This document shows, piece by piece, positions 17,525 to 29,074 of a stretch of DNA of 64,000 nt. Position 1 is the stretch's first letter, and each line of letters begins with the position of its first letter. The notes beneath the pieces were generated by a model. That model did not search any database. It saw only the letters and a program-made list of their open reading frames with translations, and was not told the DNA's origin. The translations under genes and the position numbers were made by a program. Source of the stretch: Shewanella donghaensis (GTDB taxonomy: Bacteria > Pseudomonadota > Gammaproteobacteria > Enterobacterales > Shewanellaceae); contig NZ_CP041783.1 in assembly GCF_007567505.1 (NCBI RefSeq), positions 1,736,001-1,800,000 on the forward strand. Reading direction: 5' to 3'.

Positions 17525-20500
17525 CTATATGATAATAAATTTTATTCACACCTAAACCGCCACCGATACATTTATCATCACCTGGTGGACAGCCATCATC
17601 ACTGGGATCATCAGCTTTATCCATATCATCGCCAGCAGCGCCAATACCAATTAGATACATATAACTTTCATCGTCTCCATTTGGTGGGACAACTAGCTGT
17701 GGTGTATCGGGTACTCTGTCGCCCATTTCTAAATATTCTTGGGTATAAGAACGAGTGCCTTTATGTAAATCAAAGCCATATAAACGCCCTTTACCACTAA
17801 CTAGGCACTGACTAGCAGACGAAGCTACCCCTGGTACATAAGAAGTGAAGAAAACTCGTCCCCTCACTATTGTGGACGCAGACAAACTTTTCTCCCCTAC
17901 ACCGCCAAAGCTATAGTACCAACCTCGCTTTTTGCCAAATTCAATATTTTCATCTTCTGTAGAAGGGGCTGTACTGGATACATCATATAAATTTGATAAA
18001 TCTAAAGCATCAGGGACTTCACTACCTGTCACTCCAGTGAATGATTTAGTTATCACATTCCTATCTTGTAAAACAAAGAACTTATCAGACCGAGACGTAT
18101 CTAGCGGGTGTGGTCTATGGCCAGTACCGACAGTAACCGCATCATAAGGCACATTTTGATAGGAGCGAATAGTATTACTGGTACCTCCAGGGGTCGTCAC
18201 TGTTACATCAGAAACATTAGTAAACACTGTTTTTGCAACAGCAGGCTCCGCAAAAAAACGCCTGTCATTACTTTGAGATGAACCACCTAAGTCAGCAAAT
18301 TTATGTGCTGTCCATGGAGATGTCGAATCATCAGGTGAGCCACCCGGTAAATCTATTCTCCAGACATTTGCTCCTGTATCAGTTGCATACAATCGATCTG
18401 TCAGTCTGTCATTATTACTATCAAGTACAGCAATTCTATTTGGAATACTATCCACTATCCCATTAAGGTTAGTTTTATTATTACCAGCTTCACTGCCAAA
18501 ATGATGTACCAAGGCACCTGTTTCAGCATTTAAAATATAAACACTACGACCATTAGTATCATCACTACCAACCCCATCACCGTCTTTCGTCGATGGGTTA
18601 TAACCTCCACCAATTATAGCGACCGGTAATGCGGTGTCAGATGAAGTATTGCCAGAAGGAAATCCAGGTACATAAGTAATAACTGGCTCAGACCAAGATT
18701 GCCCCATCTCAGACATCCCTTGAGAGTCAGGATCTACTTTCCAGAGGAAAGTAGGCGCATCAGGGTTTGTAATATCAAGAGCATAATAAGACTTACCACC
18801 TCGACGCATCCCGACATACAACCAAGCCCTTTCAATAGCACCACTCGCCGTTCGCTTAACATATGCTACTGGTGAGCTATCCATACCATAAACTGAATGG
18901 ATACCTGTTGGCACATTGGCTCTTAGTTCTCTTAAATTTGGCAGTAATTCCTGAGGCATAAACGCCCAGCTTTCCTCAACTGAATCACCTTTATCTTTAA
19001 ACATGTGTAAAAAACCATGGTTAGTACCAAGAATTACTCTTACATCGGGGGAGCCATCTGTACCATAGTTGATAGCTAGAGGCTTAGAATGAAGTGGATC
19101 GCCCATGATATCAGTACGTTTATCTGTCGTTGAATTGTTACTGTTCTCATCATCGACATCAATACCTTTTGCCCAATCAAATAATTTAGTCAGTTCAGTT
19201 TCATCAACCCCCATAAACAAAGCAAGTTCTGAATCACCAGATATTCCTGGGCTGTTGCTTGCGTTCGATTTGGTAAATGCCTCTAATCCTCCAGTAGAAC
19301 CAAAATTTCCGTATAAAGTTCTGTTTGTAATACCTTGCAACATTAACGCTGCGCCACCAATGGCAACATCATTACCATCACCACCACCACTCGTTGCTTC
19401 ACATACCGTTTTTGCAGTCCAATAGGAGCAAGCTGAAGATTTAAGATTACCATCTTCACCAATTGCATTATTTCCATCTTGGTCAACTACGTCACCAGAA
19501 CCAGTTACTTTAAACTTTTTGAGATTTCCAAACCAACGAGGTCCTTTATTAGGTAAAAACATTGCGTAGTAAACAGAATCTAATGTTTGGGTTCTATCGA
19601 AATTATTACTTGAAATCGAAGGAGATGTGAAACTAGAATTAGTTTCTAAGATACTTGAAAAAATAGCCTGTAATGCTTCTTGTAGTTTTTGAGCATCCTT
19701 AGCTGAATAGTAAGCGCCGTTGCCGCGTAAAGCTGTTTCTTTTAATATCGGTGCAGCACTTGCTGCTCCAGAGCTAAACCCAATAGTAAAAGTATTAACA
19801 GTTTGTGTACCATCTAAACTGGTATTTACGTCATTTTCACTTATCCAACCTGCAAGTGCTGGAAGGTAATTTCCTGAATATTTATCAGCAGTAGTTACGC
19901 CATCTAAAGCAAGGACTTGGGTATCAGCGTTGTTATCTCTAGTCGGTTCACCATCTGTAACATAAATGACATAGGCTTTATCTTGACATTGCTTCCCAAC
20001 AAAAGGAGAGTCATAACTTCCTCCCGTTTCAATACTCGTATCCCGTAATGGTGTTCTATTTGGATCATCATCACCGAACCAAACGCTCTTACCTGCAAAA
20101 TACCTGTAAGCTTCGTATAAGTTTTCACAAAGAGGCGTGTAACCATTAGCATTTAAATCGCCAATAGTTGTAAGCAACGTCCCCTTTGACGCTTCAGTTG
20201 TTTGAGAAATACCATAAACAATACGACCACCACTTCTCGTACCATCTGAATCATTTCTGTTGAATACAGATAAACCAAAATCGACCCCAGGTGTAGTCAC
20301 AATAGTATCTTCAATAACTCGTTGGGCGATGTCCATTCTAGAGTAACTTTGTTGTGATTTCGTACTGTGATACCAATTTACATACTTTTCGGTATATAAA
20401 GTAATTGGTTGCCCTATACCAAAATTGGTTAGTTTAGCTTTTTCAATTGCTGTTGCAAGATCGTTCGATGTTGAAGAGTTATTTGCTGCGGTATACCTAA

Positions 20501-21044
20501 TAGGATCAGCACTCGTACCTAAACCATCAACAGGGAACCCCCAAAAATTGGTATTATTATTGTAATAAACACCTTCTGCAATATCTTCATAACAATCAAC
20601 TTGTTGAATGCCTGAGCCATCAGTTAATGGCAATTCTGACCATGTGCCGTTTTCACCTATATATTTATGTTCACGAACATATCCAGTGAACATGCCATAA
20701 TCTTCTAAATATTTCTCACCAACATCACAACCATTTACTCCATGCAAAAAATATTGGTCACTTGAAGCGGTTGGAATATCACTACTGCTCCGAGTGAAGA
20801 ACAGTTTAGTCGATGCCAACAAGGAACCACTATTACTCACATTTTCGTCACCACGAACATAAGGAACATCTGTGGTAAAATTAGTTCCCATACTTCCTGA
20901 AGTATCAAAAATAATTAATACTTGAGGCCTTGAACCTGAACGCGCCGTTGATTCAAAAACATATAATTCAGTGTCATCGGCAAAACTATTTGCGCTAGTG
21001 AAAATAACGGCAAAGAATAATGTACTTAGTATAAATTTCGTCAT
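17517..21044 (-). CDS. pilY1: Type IV pilus tip adhesin/assembly protein PilY1
   Basis: The protein is 1175 residues. A signal peptide ends near SFA (about residue 22). A von Willebrand A-like domain follows, with MIDAS motif DTSGS at 47-51 and VIYVTDGEPT further on. The C-terminal half is a PilY1 beta-propeller (NYGTDGSPDVRVILGTNHGFLHMF; GMRRGGKSYYALDITNP). It has a calcium-binding loop DSNNDRLTD at 875-883 matching the regulatory Ca site of Pseudomonas PilY1. An Asp-rich stretch (about 1139-1157) lies near the end. PilY1 caps the pilus and modulates retraction and adhesion. It lies between pilX and pilE in a tightly packed operon. Confidence 0.94.
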   Translation of the reverse strand: MTKFILSTLFFAVIFTSANSFADDTELYVFESTARSGSRPQVLIIFDTSGSMGTNFTTDVPYVRGDENVSNSGSLLASTKLFFTRSSSDIPTASSDQYFLHGVNGCDVGEKYLEDYGMFTGYVREHKYIGENGTWSELPLTDGSGIQQVDCYEDIAEGVYYNNNTNFWGFPVDGLGTSADPIRYTAANNSSTSNDLATAIEKAKLTNFGIGQPITLYTEKYVNWYHSTKSQQSYSRMDIAQRVIEDTIVTTPGVDFGLSVFNRNDSDGTRSGGRIVYGISQTTEASKGTLLTTIGDLNANGYTPLCENLYEAYRYFAGKSVWFGDDDPNRTPLRDTSIETGGSYDSPFVGKQCQDKAYVIYVTDGEPTRDNNADTQVLALDGVTTADKYSGNYLPALAGWISENDVNTSLDGTQTVNTFTIGFSSGAASAAPILKETALRGNGAYYSAKDAQKLQEALQAIFSSILETNSSFTSPSISSNNFDRTQTLDSVYYAMFLPNKGPRWFGNLKKFKVTGSGDVVDQDGNNAIGEDGNLKSSACSYWTAKTVCEATSGGGDGNDVAIGGAALMLQGITNRTLYGNFGSTGGLEAFTKSNASNSPGISGDSELALFMGVDETELTKLFDWAKGIDVDDENSNNSTTDKRTDIMGDPLHSKPLAINYGTDGSPDVRVILGTNHGFLHMFKDKGDSVEESWAFMPQELLPNLRELRANVPTGIHSVYGMDSSPVAYVKRTASGAIERAWLYVGMRRGGKSYYALDITNPDAPTFLWKVDPDSQGMSEMGQSWSEPVITYVPGFPSGNTSSDTALPVAIIGGGYNPSTKDGDGVGSDDTNGRSVYILNAETGALVHHFGSEAGNNKTNLNGIVDSIPNRIAVLDSNNDRLTDRLYATDTGANVWRIDLPGGSPDDSTSPWTAHKFADLGGSSQSNDRRFFAEPAVAKTVFTNVSDVTVTTPGGTSNTIRSYQNVPYDAVTVGTGHRPHPLDTSRSDKFFVLQDRNVITKSFTGVTGSEVPDALDLSNLYDVSSTAPSTEDENIEFGKKRGWYYSFGGVGEKSLSASTIVRGRVFFTSYVPGVASSASQCLVSGKGRLYGFDLHKGTRSYTQEYLEMGDRVPDTPQLVVPPNGDDESYMYLIGIGAAGDDMDKADDPSDDGCPPGDDKCIGGGLGVNKIYYHIDE

Positions 21045-21046
21045 TG

Positions 21047-21496
21047 TTAACTCCCTGACAACACTTCTTGCTCAAACCCTAAGACGATTGTGACTTGACC
21101 GAGGTTACTTCGGCCAAAATTTGCTGAACTGGATACTTCAAGACGTTTACATTTAATCGAATCACCTGAGGTAGCTTTCTCTGGGCGTTGACAATCTACA
21201 TCGCCAACCCCCAAGATCATTGGTGACACTGTATTTACCACACCTAATTCAGCATCATTCATAACTGTTACAGCAACCATATTTGACATCGTGGAGCCGC
21301 TATTGTCGGCAATCATTTTTTCTTGCGCACCTTGAGCTGAAATCATTGCTTCAATGCGTTCTGAACCCGCTCCTGACATTCGTAAAGATTGCGTAGAATT
21401 AACTGCTAGAGCGACTCCAATTACAGTCATGATAACTAGTACTATAAGTGAAAAAAATAGTACTACCCCTTGTTGCTTTCTTATTGAATGTTGCAT
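21047..21496 (-). CDS. pilX: Type IV minor pilin PilX
   Basis: The protein is 149 residues, with leader MQHSIRKQQG followed by the hydrophobic VVLFFSLIVLVIMTVIGVALA. Unlike the other pilins here, position 5 of the mature chain is not Glu (VVLFF), which is the pattern of the GspK/PilX tip class. A PilX_N-type stretch NSTQSLRMSGAGSERIEAM follows. It sits 2 bp upstream of pilY1 and 40 bp downstream of pilW. Confidence 0.88.
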   Translation of the reverse strand: MQHSIRKQQGVVLFFSLIVLVIMTVIGVALAVNSTQSLRMSGAGSERIEAMISAQGAQEKMIADNSGSTMSNMVAVTVMNDAELGVVNTVSPMILGVGDVDCQRPEKATSGDSIKCKRLEVSSSANFGRSNLGQVTIVLGFEQEVLSGS

Positions 21497-21536
21497 GTTT
21501 CCACCTATACATTAAGTATTTTAGCTTTAGCTCTTA

Positions 21537-22502
21537 TTAACGAATTAATACAGGATTCTCAAGGACAATAGTTGTTGAGACCACTTTCCTACGAAAGTTA
21601 TCATTCAGTGGTCCAATTGATTTATCACCCAATTTGTAGGTTACATCATTGGTATATTTACTATCTTCTTTAGCCGTACGAACAAGCAAAAACACTCTTA
21701 ATGACACTAAACGTTGAAAGAATGCGTTATCCCACATCAATGTTGTCACATTTTGTGCTGGCATATAGCTGTCAGCGGTATCATCACCGTTACTATCAAA
21801 CCCATATAGGATGCGCATGTTTTCAATGCCTTCAACTAACTGTTCATCGTTATTCATGCCGTTAGCAATTGAAAGAGTACGTCGTTTTAAAATTGGAATA
21901 CTTGCATCATCTTCGATGTAATAAACATGGTGTTGATATTCCCATATCCGACTATTTAGTAATGAAGGTGGAGCAACATTACCATTAAAAAATTCTATCT
22001 CATCAGAAGTCGAAGCAGCGTGATATCGAGTTGAATTCATTCCGCCAGCTAAAACAGAAGGCCCAAGTAAACGCTTTAGTTGAACAACATCAGTATTGGA
22101 TTTAGGTGTAATACAAGCCAAACTTGCTGCACTGACACCCGCTTCATAACCCCAAAGTCGACGAAAATGCGCAGGTTGTGTATTTGGGAAGGTTGCGTTA
22201 TTTGCACCAGCGCCAATACAATCATTAGTAACTGCTGTCGCTGATACTCTCGTATTAATACTATTTAAGTCAGTCCCTGTAATATCTGCTGTAAATCCTA
22301 ATTGACTAAGGTCACGCTCGAGAATAGCTAATGCTATGCGTCCACTTTCTTGTAATTGATTAAATTGACTGGTGGTAGTTACGTTAGCTGATGTCATGTT
22401 GAACATTGTAAAAATTCCAACAGTCAGAAATAAGCTGATAATCATGGTAACCATTAGTTCTACAAGCGACAATCCAGCTTGTAGCTTTATCTTAATTGGC
22501 AT
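21537..22502 (-). CDS. pilW: Type IV minor pilin PilW
   Basis: The protein is 321 residues. The leader MPIKIKLQAG is cleaved before LSLVELMVTMIISLFLTVGIFTMF, with Glu5 present. A PilW-type C-terminal domain contains EGIENMRILYGFDSNGDDTADSYM and VSLRVFLLVRT. It follows pilV by 11 bp. It is part of the minor-pilin tip complex that primes pilus assembly and displays PilY1. Confidence 0.9.
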   Translation of the reverse strand: MPIKIKLQAGLSLVELMVTMIISLFLTVGIFTMFNMTSANVTTTSQFNQLQESGRIALAILERDLSQLGFTADITGTDLNSINTRVSATAVTNDCIGAGANNATFPNTQPAHFRRLWGYEAGVSAASLACITPKSNTDVVQLKRLLGPSVLAGGMNSTRYHAASTSDEIEFFNGNVAPPSLLNSRIWEYQHHVYYIEDDASIPILKRRTLSIANGMNNDEQLVEGIENMRILYGFDSNGDDTADSYMPAQNVTTLMWDNAFFQRLVSLRVFLLVRTAKEDSKYTNDVTYKLGDKSIGPLNDNFRRKVVSTTIVLENPVLIR

Positions 22503-22513
22503 TATTTAGTACC

Positions 22514-23062
22514 TTATATAATTGCCGTTTCAATAACCAAAGCACGACGTCTATCACTTGAAGTACCACAATTCTTTGCAAATGTACTGCCTTCAGATAA
22601 GCCATCAGAAGAAGCTCTGACTCCACGCCATGTCATCACTACTGTCACATCGCGTCCATTTATATCAACACAAGCAACGGAAGAATCTAAACCTCCAACA
22701 TTAGTGCCTGAAGATTTTTCATTATCCCCTTGGAACATCCTTTCCCATTGATAAAGATCCCATAGTCTAGTTTCGACACTAGAGCAGGTACTATTACCGC
22801 CAACAATCACATCACATGCCTTGGCTGGTGCTGAAGTAGTTCCAGAATAAGAACCTTGATAATTTGTAAGTTCAGATCGGTTCATTCTCATTCTATTTAT
22901 TATGTCATTTGCAAAATAAGAAGCTTGTGTTTGCTGAAACGATTCATAACTTCCTTGCTTGGAAATAATATGCAAATTAAAAACACCAATTAACCCGACA
23001 GTCAGAATCACCAGAGAAACCATTACTTCTATTAAGGAAAATCCATTCCTCTTAGCTAGCAT
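22514..23062 (-). CDS. pilV: Type IV minor pilin PilV
   Basis: The protein is 182 residues. The leader MLAKRNG is cleaved before FSLIEVMVSLVILTVGLIGVF, with Glu5 present. The open frame extends to a TTG at 23089, but the ATG at 23062 has GGAGG upstream and gives a short normal leader, so it is chosen. It contains MTWRGVR and paired Cys. It is the first gene of pilV-W-X-Y1-E and its small downstream partner. Confidence 0.9.
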   Translation of the reverse strand: MLAKRNGFSLIEVMVSLVILTVGLIGVFNLHIISKQGSYESFQQTQASYFANDIINRMRMNRSELTNYQGSYSGTTSAPAKACDVIVGGNSTCSSVETRLWDLYQWERMFQGDNEKSSGTNVGGLDSSVACVDINGRDVTVVMTWRGVRASSDGLSEGSTFAKNCGTSSDRRRALVIETAII

Positions 23063-23254
23063 GAGTGTCAAACCTCCATTTTTTGCCAAGATATTGACAA
23101 AATAAAATTAATTTTCTTTATAAATCTGAAACTTGGATACAAAATACTATACTGTTTATTATTAGTCGAGCAAGATGTAACTAAATTGATACCTTATTGT
23201 ATAGCATTTATTAATTTTAGCGATCTCCTAAGTATAGACCAATAGTTGCAGACA

Positions 23255-23291
23255 TAAAAAAACCGTAAACCTTTCAGGCTTACGGTTTTTT
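23255..23291 (-). terminator. Terminator of the ribF-ileS-lspA-fkpB-ispH unit
   Basis: AACCGTAAACC (23261-23271) pairs with GGCTTACGGTT (23278-23288) with one mismatch. There are T-runs on the minus strand after the ispH stop. It also separates that unit from the pil operon promoter. Confidence 0.88.
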
Positions 23292-23306
23292 CAAAAAGTT
23301 AAAGAG

Positions 23307-24266
23307 TTATCGTAATTCTGCAGGTACTGCGAATACGGTATCCTCTTTACGTCCTTCAACTTCTGTAATCATTGAAGGTTCAAATTTGGCTATAGCATCA
23401 ACAACTTGTTGAACTAATACTTCTGGGGCTGATGCTCCTGCAGTAACTGCTACTTTTTTTACGTCTTTAAACCAAGCTTCATCAACATCTGCAGCGGTAT
23501 CAACTAAGTAAGCTTCAGTTCCGGATTTTTCAGCAAGTTCACGGAGACGATTCGAGTTAGAGCTATTCTTAGAACCAACAACAATCATTAAGTCTGCATC
23601 TGAAGACATATTCCGAACGGCGTCTTGACGATTTTGAGTTGCATAACAAATATCATCTTTACGCGGACCTTCAATAGAAGGAAAACGCTTCTGCAGTGCA
23701 GCAATAACATCTAAAGTATCATCAACTGAAAGTGTTGTTTGGGTAACAAAACACAAGTTTTCAGGGTTTTTAACTTGCAAAGAAGCTACGCTTTCAGGGG
23801 ACTCAACAAGATAGACCCCACCTTCAGGATTATCGTATTGACCCATAGTGCCTTCAACTTCGGGATGGCCTTCATGCCCAATTAAAATGCATTCTACTGC
23901 CTTACGACTAGCCCTAGTAACTTGAAGATGAACCTTAGTCACTAGAGGGCATGTTGCATCGAACACTTTTAACCCTCGATTTTTTGCTTCTTTTCGTACT
24001 GCTTGAGACACACCATGGGCACTAAAAATAACAATAGAGTTATCCGGTACTTGCTCTAATTCATCAACAAATATAGCACCGCGATCTTTGAGATTTTGAA
24101 CCACATACCGATTATGAACCACTTCATGTCGAACATATATTGGTGGTTCAAATAATTCTAAAGCGCGCTCTACAATACTAATGGCTCGGTCAACACCAGC
24201 ACAAAAACCCCGAGGGTTAGCCAATAAGATATTCAACTCTGGTGAAGTAGGATCCACTTTAAGCAT
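23307..24266 (-). CDS. ispH: 4-hydroxy-3-methylbut-2-enyl diphosphate reductase
   Basis: The protein is 319 residues, with [14 protein letters not shown] (first Fe-S Cys), [21 protein letters not shown] (second Cys) and CYATQNRQ (third Cys), then [12 protein letters not shown]. These are the three cluster Cys and the substrate-binding SxNSxxL region of IspH. It makes IPP and DMAPP in the last step of the MEP pathway. It is the terminal gene of the conserved ribF-ileS-lspA-fkpB-ispH block. Confidence 0.97.
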   Translation of the reverse strand: MLKVDPTSPELNILLANPRGFCAGVDRAISIVERALELFEPPIYVRHEVVHNRYVVQNLKDRGAIFVDELEQVPDNSIVIFSAHGVSQAVRKEAKNRGLKVFDATCPLVTKVHLQVTRASRKAVECILIGHEGHPEVEGTMGQYDNPEGGVYLVESPESVASLQVKNPENLCFVTQTTLSVDDTLDVIAALQKRFPSIEGPRKDDICYATQNRQDAVRNMSSDADLMIVVGSKNSSNSNRLRELAEKSGTEAYLVDTAADVDEAWFKDVKKVAVTAGASAPEVLVQQVVDAIAKFEPSMITEVEGRKEDTVFAVPAELR

Positions 24267-24267
24267 A

Positions 24268-24699
24268 TTAAAGTACCTCTACCACTTCGAGTTCGAAAGT
24301 TAACGTTTGACCCGCCAAGGGGTGATTCAAGTCAATTGTGACTGAATCGCCAACAACCTCACGAACCATGCCTGGAATTTCGCTGCCACTAGGGCCACCG
24401 AAACTGACAATAACACCCGGTTCTAATTCCATATCAGCAGGAAACTTACTTCTATCCATGTGATGAACAGCATCAGGATTAGACTCACCGAAAGTATCAA
24501 TGGCCGCTAAAGTAAAACTATGTTTATCACCTTGATTCAAATTTGATATTTCAGATTCAAATGCAGGGCTAAGACTGTCGTCTCCAACATTGAAACGCGC
24601 AGGTTTCCCTGTTGCTTTAGTGCTTTCAGCAGTTGAACCATCTTCTAAGACGATATTCATATGACACAAAATAGAACGTGTAAGATCTTGCTCAGACAA
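24268..24699 (-). CDS. fkpB: FKBP-type peptidyl-prolyl isomerase (FkpB/SlpA)
   Basis: The protein is 143 residues, a short FKBP with an inserted IF domain. It resembles SlyD-like FKBPs but lacks a metal-binding tail. Motifs are [43 protein letters not shown] and [19 protein letters not shown]. It sits 1 bp upstream of ispH and 10 bp downstream of lspA, the usual gammaproteobacterial order. A cytosolic chaperone/PPIase role is inferred from the family. Confidence 0.93.
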   Translation of the reverse strand: MSEQDLTRSILCHMNIVLEDGSTAESTKATGKPARFNVGDDSLSPAFESEISNLNQGDKHSFTLAAIDTFGESNPDAVHHMDRSKFPADMELEPGVIVSFGGPSGSEIPGMVREVVGDSVTIDLNHPLAGQTLTFELEVVEVL

Positions 24700-24709
24700 A
24701 ATAGACTCC

Positions 24710-25207
24710 CTAACTTTCTGTCGGTTGAGTTTCAGGTTTAAATGATTCCCAAATAATCAGTGCAGCACCAATAAAAATACCTGCATCAGCTATATTAAAC
24801 GCAGGATAATGGCTTGTCTTCCAATAAAAATCGATAAAATCGACTACGTACCCATGCATCAAGCGATCAACTAAATTACCAATAGCACCGCCAATAATTA
24901 GCGTGTAAGCAAGGTTAGTTCGCCATAATGATGATGACTGTTTACGTAGCCAAACGGTAAGTAATGTACTAAAACCGATAGCAATAATGGTAAATAACCA
25001 GCGCTGCCAGCCACCAGCTTCACTTAAAAAGCTAAATGCTGCACCGTAGTTACGTACATAAGTAAAATTAAAGATGGGTAAAAGCTGTACTGACTCATAC
25101 AGCTCAAAATTGGCTAACACCCATTGCTTAGACAGCTGATCGGCAACAAACACCAATACAGCTACCCAATACCAACGAATGCCGCTTTCTTTCCAAGTCA
25201 GTGGCAT
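24710..25207 (-). CDS. lspA: Lipoprotein signal peptidase (signal peptidase II)
   Basis: The protein is 165 residues with four membrane segments. The catalytic Asp motifs are GNLVDRLMHGYVVDFIDFYW and AFNIADAGIFIGA. It cleaves lipoprotein signal peptides; in this window the hexosaminidase and the M28 peptidase would be substrates. It lies between ileS and fkpB. Confidence 0.97.
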   Translation of the reverse strand: MPLTWKESGIRWYWVAVLVFVADQLSKQWVLANFELYESVQLLPIFNFTYVRNYGAAFSFLSEAGGWQRWLFTIIAIGFSTLLTVWLRKQSSSLWRTNLAYTLIIGGAIGNLVDRLMHGYVVDFIDFYWKTSHYPAFNIADAGIFIGAALIIWESFKPETQPTES

Positions 25208-25219
25208 TAAGTTAGTCCT

Positions 25220-28042
25220 TTATGCAAAGTCGCGATGTTCGCCATCGCCTTCAATGTTAGTCACGCAACGTCCACATAATGTCGTATGAGACTCGATAGT
25301 GCCCACATCTTCACTGTAGTGCCAGCAACGCTCACACTTCTCAGCTTCACTTGTTGCGACAACAAGTTTTAAAGATGCTAATTCAGTTTCAATTGCGTCA
25401 GCTGGAGCATCACTTAATGGTGCAACAAGCGCTTTAGATGTTAACAATACAAAACGTAACTCATCATTTACTTGCGCCAGTTTTGCCGCTAAATCATCAT
25501 TTGCATATAGCGTTACATCAGCTTGCAATGAACCACCAATACGCTTATCGCGACGAGCTTGTTCAAGTACTTTATTGACTTCGTTACGAACAGCTAATAA
25601 TTGCTGCCAGTATTCATCATTTAAGTCAGATTCTAAAGTCACTGACTCTAGACCTTGGTACCACTCTTGAGTAAACACATATTCTTCACGTTCACCAGGA
25701 AGTAGATTCCAGATTTCATCAGCAGTAAAGCTTAAGATTGGCGCGACCCAACGTACCATTGCTTCAACAATGTGATACAAGGCAGTTTGACAGCTACGAC
25801 GAGCATGGCCATCAGATTTAGCCGTATACTGGCGATCTTTGATGATATCTAAGTAGAAGCTTCCTAGTTCAACTGAACAGAATTGCATTAACTTTTGGGT
25901 TACTAAGTGGAAATTATACTGCTCGTAAGCTTCAATAATCTCTTCTTGTAATGCTGCTGCGCGGCGCACAACCCAACGATCTAGCGACACCATATCTTCA
26001 GTGGCAATCATATCCGTTGCAGGATTAAAGCCATTCAAGTTAGCTAATAAGAATCGAGCGGTGTTACGAATGCGGCGGTATGAATCTGCACTGCGATTTA
26101 AGATTTCATCAGAAACCGTCATCTCACCACTGTAATCAGTTGCAGCAACCCATAAACGCAAGATATCAGCACCCAGTTTGTTAATCACCTGAAGCGGTGC
26201 AATAACGTTACCCACTGATTTCGACATTTTACGGCCTTTACCGTCAACGGTGAAACCGTGTGTAAGCACTTGCTTGTAAGGTGCTTTGCCGTTCATTGCT
26301 GTTGAAATCATTAATGATGACATGAACCAACCACGATGTTGATCACTGCCTTCAAGGTATAAATCGACTTCATGGCCTTTAAATTCAGGGCGCGATGCAA
26401 CAACTGAAGAGAAAGTAGAGCCTGAGTCATACCAAACATCTAAAGTATCGGTCACTTTACGGTATTGATCAGCTTCATCGCCGATTAGCTCACTGATCTC
26501 AAGATCCCACCAAGCTTGAATACCTTGTTGCTCGATACGGTTAGCAACGCGTTCCATGATAGAAACACTATCCGGATGCAACTCTTCAGTTTCACGATTC
26601 ACCAATAAAGTAATTGGAACGCCCCAAGTACGTTGGCGTGAAATACACCAGTCTGGACGATTCTCAACCATTTTTTCAATACGGCTTTGGCCCCATTCAG
26701 GGATCCATTTAGTTTGTTCGATTTCTTTCAGAGCTTGCTTACGCAAGCCATGGTTATCCATTGAGATAAACCACTGTGGTGTTGCACGGAAGATGATCGG
26801 AGTTTTGTGTCTCCAGCAATGTGGATAGCTATGAAGATACGCCACATGGCACAATAACTGACCTTTCTCTTCTAATAAATCTACAACGCTCTTGTTAGCT
26901 TTAAATACGTGCTGACCAGCAAAAAACTCAGTATCTGCCTTATAAACGCCATTGTCTCCAACAGGGTTCGCCACTTCTAAACCATATTTTAAACCGACAA
27001 TGAAATCGTCTTGACCATGGCCAGGTGCAGTATGAACCACACCAGTACCTGCATCAGTTGTTACGTGGTCACCAAGAATAGCTGGCACGTCAAACGCTGA
27101 AAGAGGGTGTTTGAAACGCATTAACTCAAGTTCAGCACCTTTCGTCGTGCCTATTACCGTATGTGATTCTGCTTCATAACGAGTTAAACAAGTCTCAACT
27201 AACACTTCAGCTAGAATAAGTGTTTTAGTCACACCTTCTTTTACAAACTCAACAAGGCTGTAATCAAGATCTGGGCTTAATGAAAGCGCACGGTTAGCAG
27301 GAATAGTCCAAGGCGTCGTGGTCCAAATGACAGCTGAAATAGTTTTTGTATAGCCTTCAACGCCAAATTTAGCTGCAACCGCACTAGTATCAACAGCATC
27401 AAATGCCACATCAATAGCAGGTGACTTTTTATCTTCGTATTCAACTTCTGCTTCGGCTAATGCTGAACCACAATCTGTACACCAATGAACAGGCTTAACA
27501 CCTTTGTGTAAGTGACCACTTTCAATAACTTTAGATAAAGAACGCACGATATTAGCTTCAGTGCTGTAATCCATCGTTAAATAAGGATTATGCCAATCGC
27601 CAAATACACCTAAACGTATAAAGTCTTCACGTTGACCATCAACTTGTTTAGCAGCGTATTTACGGCATTCTTCACGAAATTCAGCAGCAGAGATCTTTTG
27701 CCCCGGTTTGCCAACTTTCTTTTCTACCATCAATTCGATTGGTAGGCCGTGACAATCCCAACCAGGAATATAAGGCGCATCAAAACCAGCCATTGTTTTA
27801 GATTTAACAATGATATCTTTTAAGATTTTATTTACTGAGTGACCAATATGGATATTGCCGTTCGCATACGGAGGACCATCATGCAAAATAAACGGTTTGC
27901 GACCAATTCGACTGTCACGAATTTTTTGATAAAGTTCGTCTTGAGTCCAACGGTCTAACATAGCTGGCTCACGATTAGCCAAGTTACCGCGCATCGGAAA
28001 ATCTGTTTCCGGCAAATTCAAAGTAGATTTATAGTCGGTCAT
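25220..28042 (-). CDS. ileS: Isoleucyl-tRNA synthetase
   Basis: The protein is 940 residues, a class I synthetase. HIGH motif: [21 protein letters not shown] motif: [10 protein letters not shown]. The CP1 editing domain ([26 protein letters not shown]) and a C-terminal zinc finger with [12 protein letters not shown] and CGRCV are present. Length and layout match the E. coli-type enzyme. It is cotranscribed with ribF upstream and lspA downstream. Confidence 0.98.
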   Translation of the reverse strand: MTDYKSTLNLPETDFPMRGNLANREPAMLDRWTQDELYQKIRDSRIGRKPFILHDGPPYANGNIHIGHSVNKILKDIIVKSKTMAGFDAPYIPGWDCHGLPIELMVEKKVGKPGQKISAAEFREECRKYAAKQVDGQREDFIRLGVFGDWHNPYLTMDYSTEANIVRSLSKVIESGHLHKGVKPVHWCTDCGSALAEAEVEYEDKKSPAIDVAFDAVDTSAVAAKFGVEGYTKTISAVIWTTTPWTIPANRALSLSPDLDYSLVEFVKEGVTKTLILAEVLVETCLTRYEAESHTVIGTTKGAELELMRFKHPLSAFDVPAILGDHVTTDAGTGVVHTAPGHGQDDFIVGLKYGLEVANPVGDNGVYKADTEFFAGQHVFKANKSVVDLLEEKGQLLCHVAYLHSYPHCWRHKTPIIFRATPQWFISMDNHGLRKQALKEIEQTKWIPEWGQSRIEKMVENRPDWCISRQRTWGVPITLLVNRETEELHPDSVSIMERVANRIEQQGIQAWWDLEISELIGDEADQYRKVTDTLDVWYDSGSTFSSVVASRPEFKGHEVDLYLEGSDQHRGWFMSSLMISTAMNGKAPYKQVLTHGFTVDGKGRKMSKSVGNVIAPLQVINKLGADILRLWVAATDYSGEMTVSDEILNRSADSYRRIRNTARFLLANLNGFNPATDMIATEDMVSLDRWVVRRAAALQEEIIEAYEQYNFHLVTQKLMQFCSVELGSFYLDIIKDRQYTAKSDGHARRSCQTALYHIVEAMVRWVAPILSFTADEIWNLLPGEREEYVFTQEWYQGLESVTLESDLNDEYWQQLLAVRNEVNKVLEQARRDKRIGGSLQADVTLYANDDLAAKLAQVNDELRFVLLTSKALVAPLSDAPADAIETELASLKLVVATSEAEKCERCWHYSEDVGTIESHTTLCGRCVTNIEGDGEHRDFA

Positions 28043-28074
28043 TGATCCTATACCATTATTTGGACTGATTAATT

Positions 28075-29010
28075 TCAGCCTGCATCATTGCTAAATAAAG
28101 CTTTTGCTTCATTTACATCATTCAAAATTTGTTTTTTTAACGCATCCAATGATTCGAACGGATGTTCATCACGGATTTTAGCCACTAATTCAACTTCAAC
28201 TCTTTTAGTGTACAAGTCACCAGAAAAATCAAATAAGTGCACTTCTAACTGGCAAATTTGCCCATCTACCGTTGGCCTAAAACCAACGTTGGCAACGCCT
28301 TCATAAATATCACTACCATCCCAGTACATTTTTACCGCAAAAACACCTCTTACTGGTGACACTTTACGTTTTAATGCAATGTTCGCAGTAGGGAAACCAA
28401 TGGTTCGTCCTATTTTTTGCCCATGAGCGACTTTTCCTGTTAATAACACAGGGTGCCCAAGCAGCCTTCTTGCTTGCTCTAGATTACCTAAAGCTAATTG
28501 TTCTCTAACAGCAGTGGAGCTTACTCTGGTTGAACCTAAGATGAAGCTTTGAGTACTAACCACAGTAAAACCAAACTTTTTACCTGCTTCAACCAACATC
28601 TTAAATGTGCCAGTTCTATTCTTGCCGAAACAAAAATCATCGCCCACCACCAAGTATTTGACGCCCAATTTATTGACCAGTAAATCTTCAATAAATTGTT
28701 CCGCGGGTTGATTAGCAAAACGAGTATTAAAATTAGCACACAGAAGACGATCAATATTGAGCTCTTCTAGTAAACTAATTTTATCTCTTAATAAGCTAAT
28801 TCTTGCTGGGGCATCTTGTTGGCGAAATAACTCTTGCGGCTGTGGTTCAAACGTCATAACTACAGCAGGTAGCTGAAAATGTTTAGCTTTATTAACTAAA
28901 TTATTAATCACTTGCGCATGACCACGATGCACACCATCAAAGTTACCAATAGTGAGCACGCATCCATGATGCGAAGGTAATATATTGTGTATACCGCGAA
29001 TTAGTTCCAT
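28075..29010 (-). CDS. ribF: Bifunctional riboflavin kinase/FAD synthetase
   Basis: The protein is 311 residues. The N-terminal FAD synthetase has [16 protein letters not shown], a nucleotidyltransferase HxGH-like motif, and [10 protein letters not shown]. The C-terminal riboflavin kinase has [13 protein letters not shown] and the GVFAVKM barrel. An upstream TTG at 29022 is in frame, but the ATG at 29010 gives MELIRGIHN, the family start, and is preferred. It makes FMN and FAD. It is the first gene of the ileS block. Confidence 0.95.
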   Translation of the reverse strand: MELIRGIHNILPSHHGCVLTIGNFDGVHRGHAQVINNLVNKAKHFQLPAVVMTFEPQPQELFRQQDAPARISLLRDKISLLEELNIDRLLCANFNTRFANQPAEQFIEDLLVNKLGVKYLVVGDDFCFGKNRTGTFKMLVEAGKKFGFTVVSTQSFILGSTRVSSTAVREQLALGNLEQARRLLGHPVLLTGKVAHGQKIGRTIGFPTANIALKRKVSPVRGVFAVKMYWDGSDIYEGVANVGFRPTVDGQICQLEVHLFDFSGDLYTKRVEVELVAKIRDEHPFESLDALKKQILNDVNEAKALFSNDAG

Positions 29011-29074
29011 TACGCCAAACAACTGCTACTGTAAATCGGCTGATTATATACTAGATAGAATGGATAATCAGCAT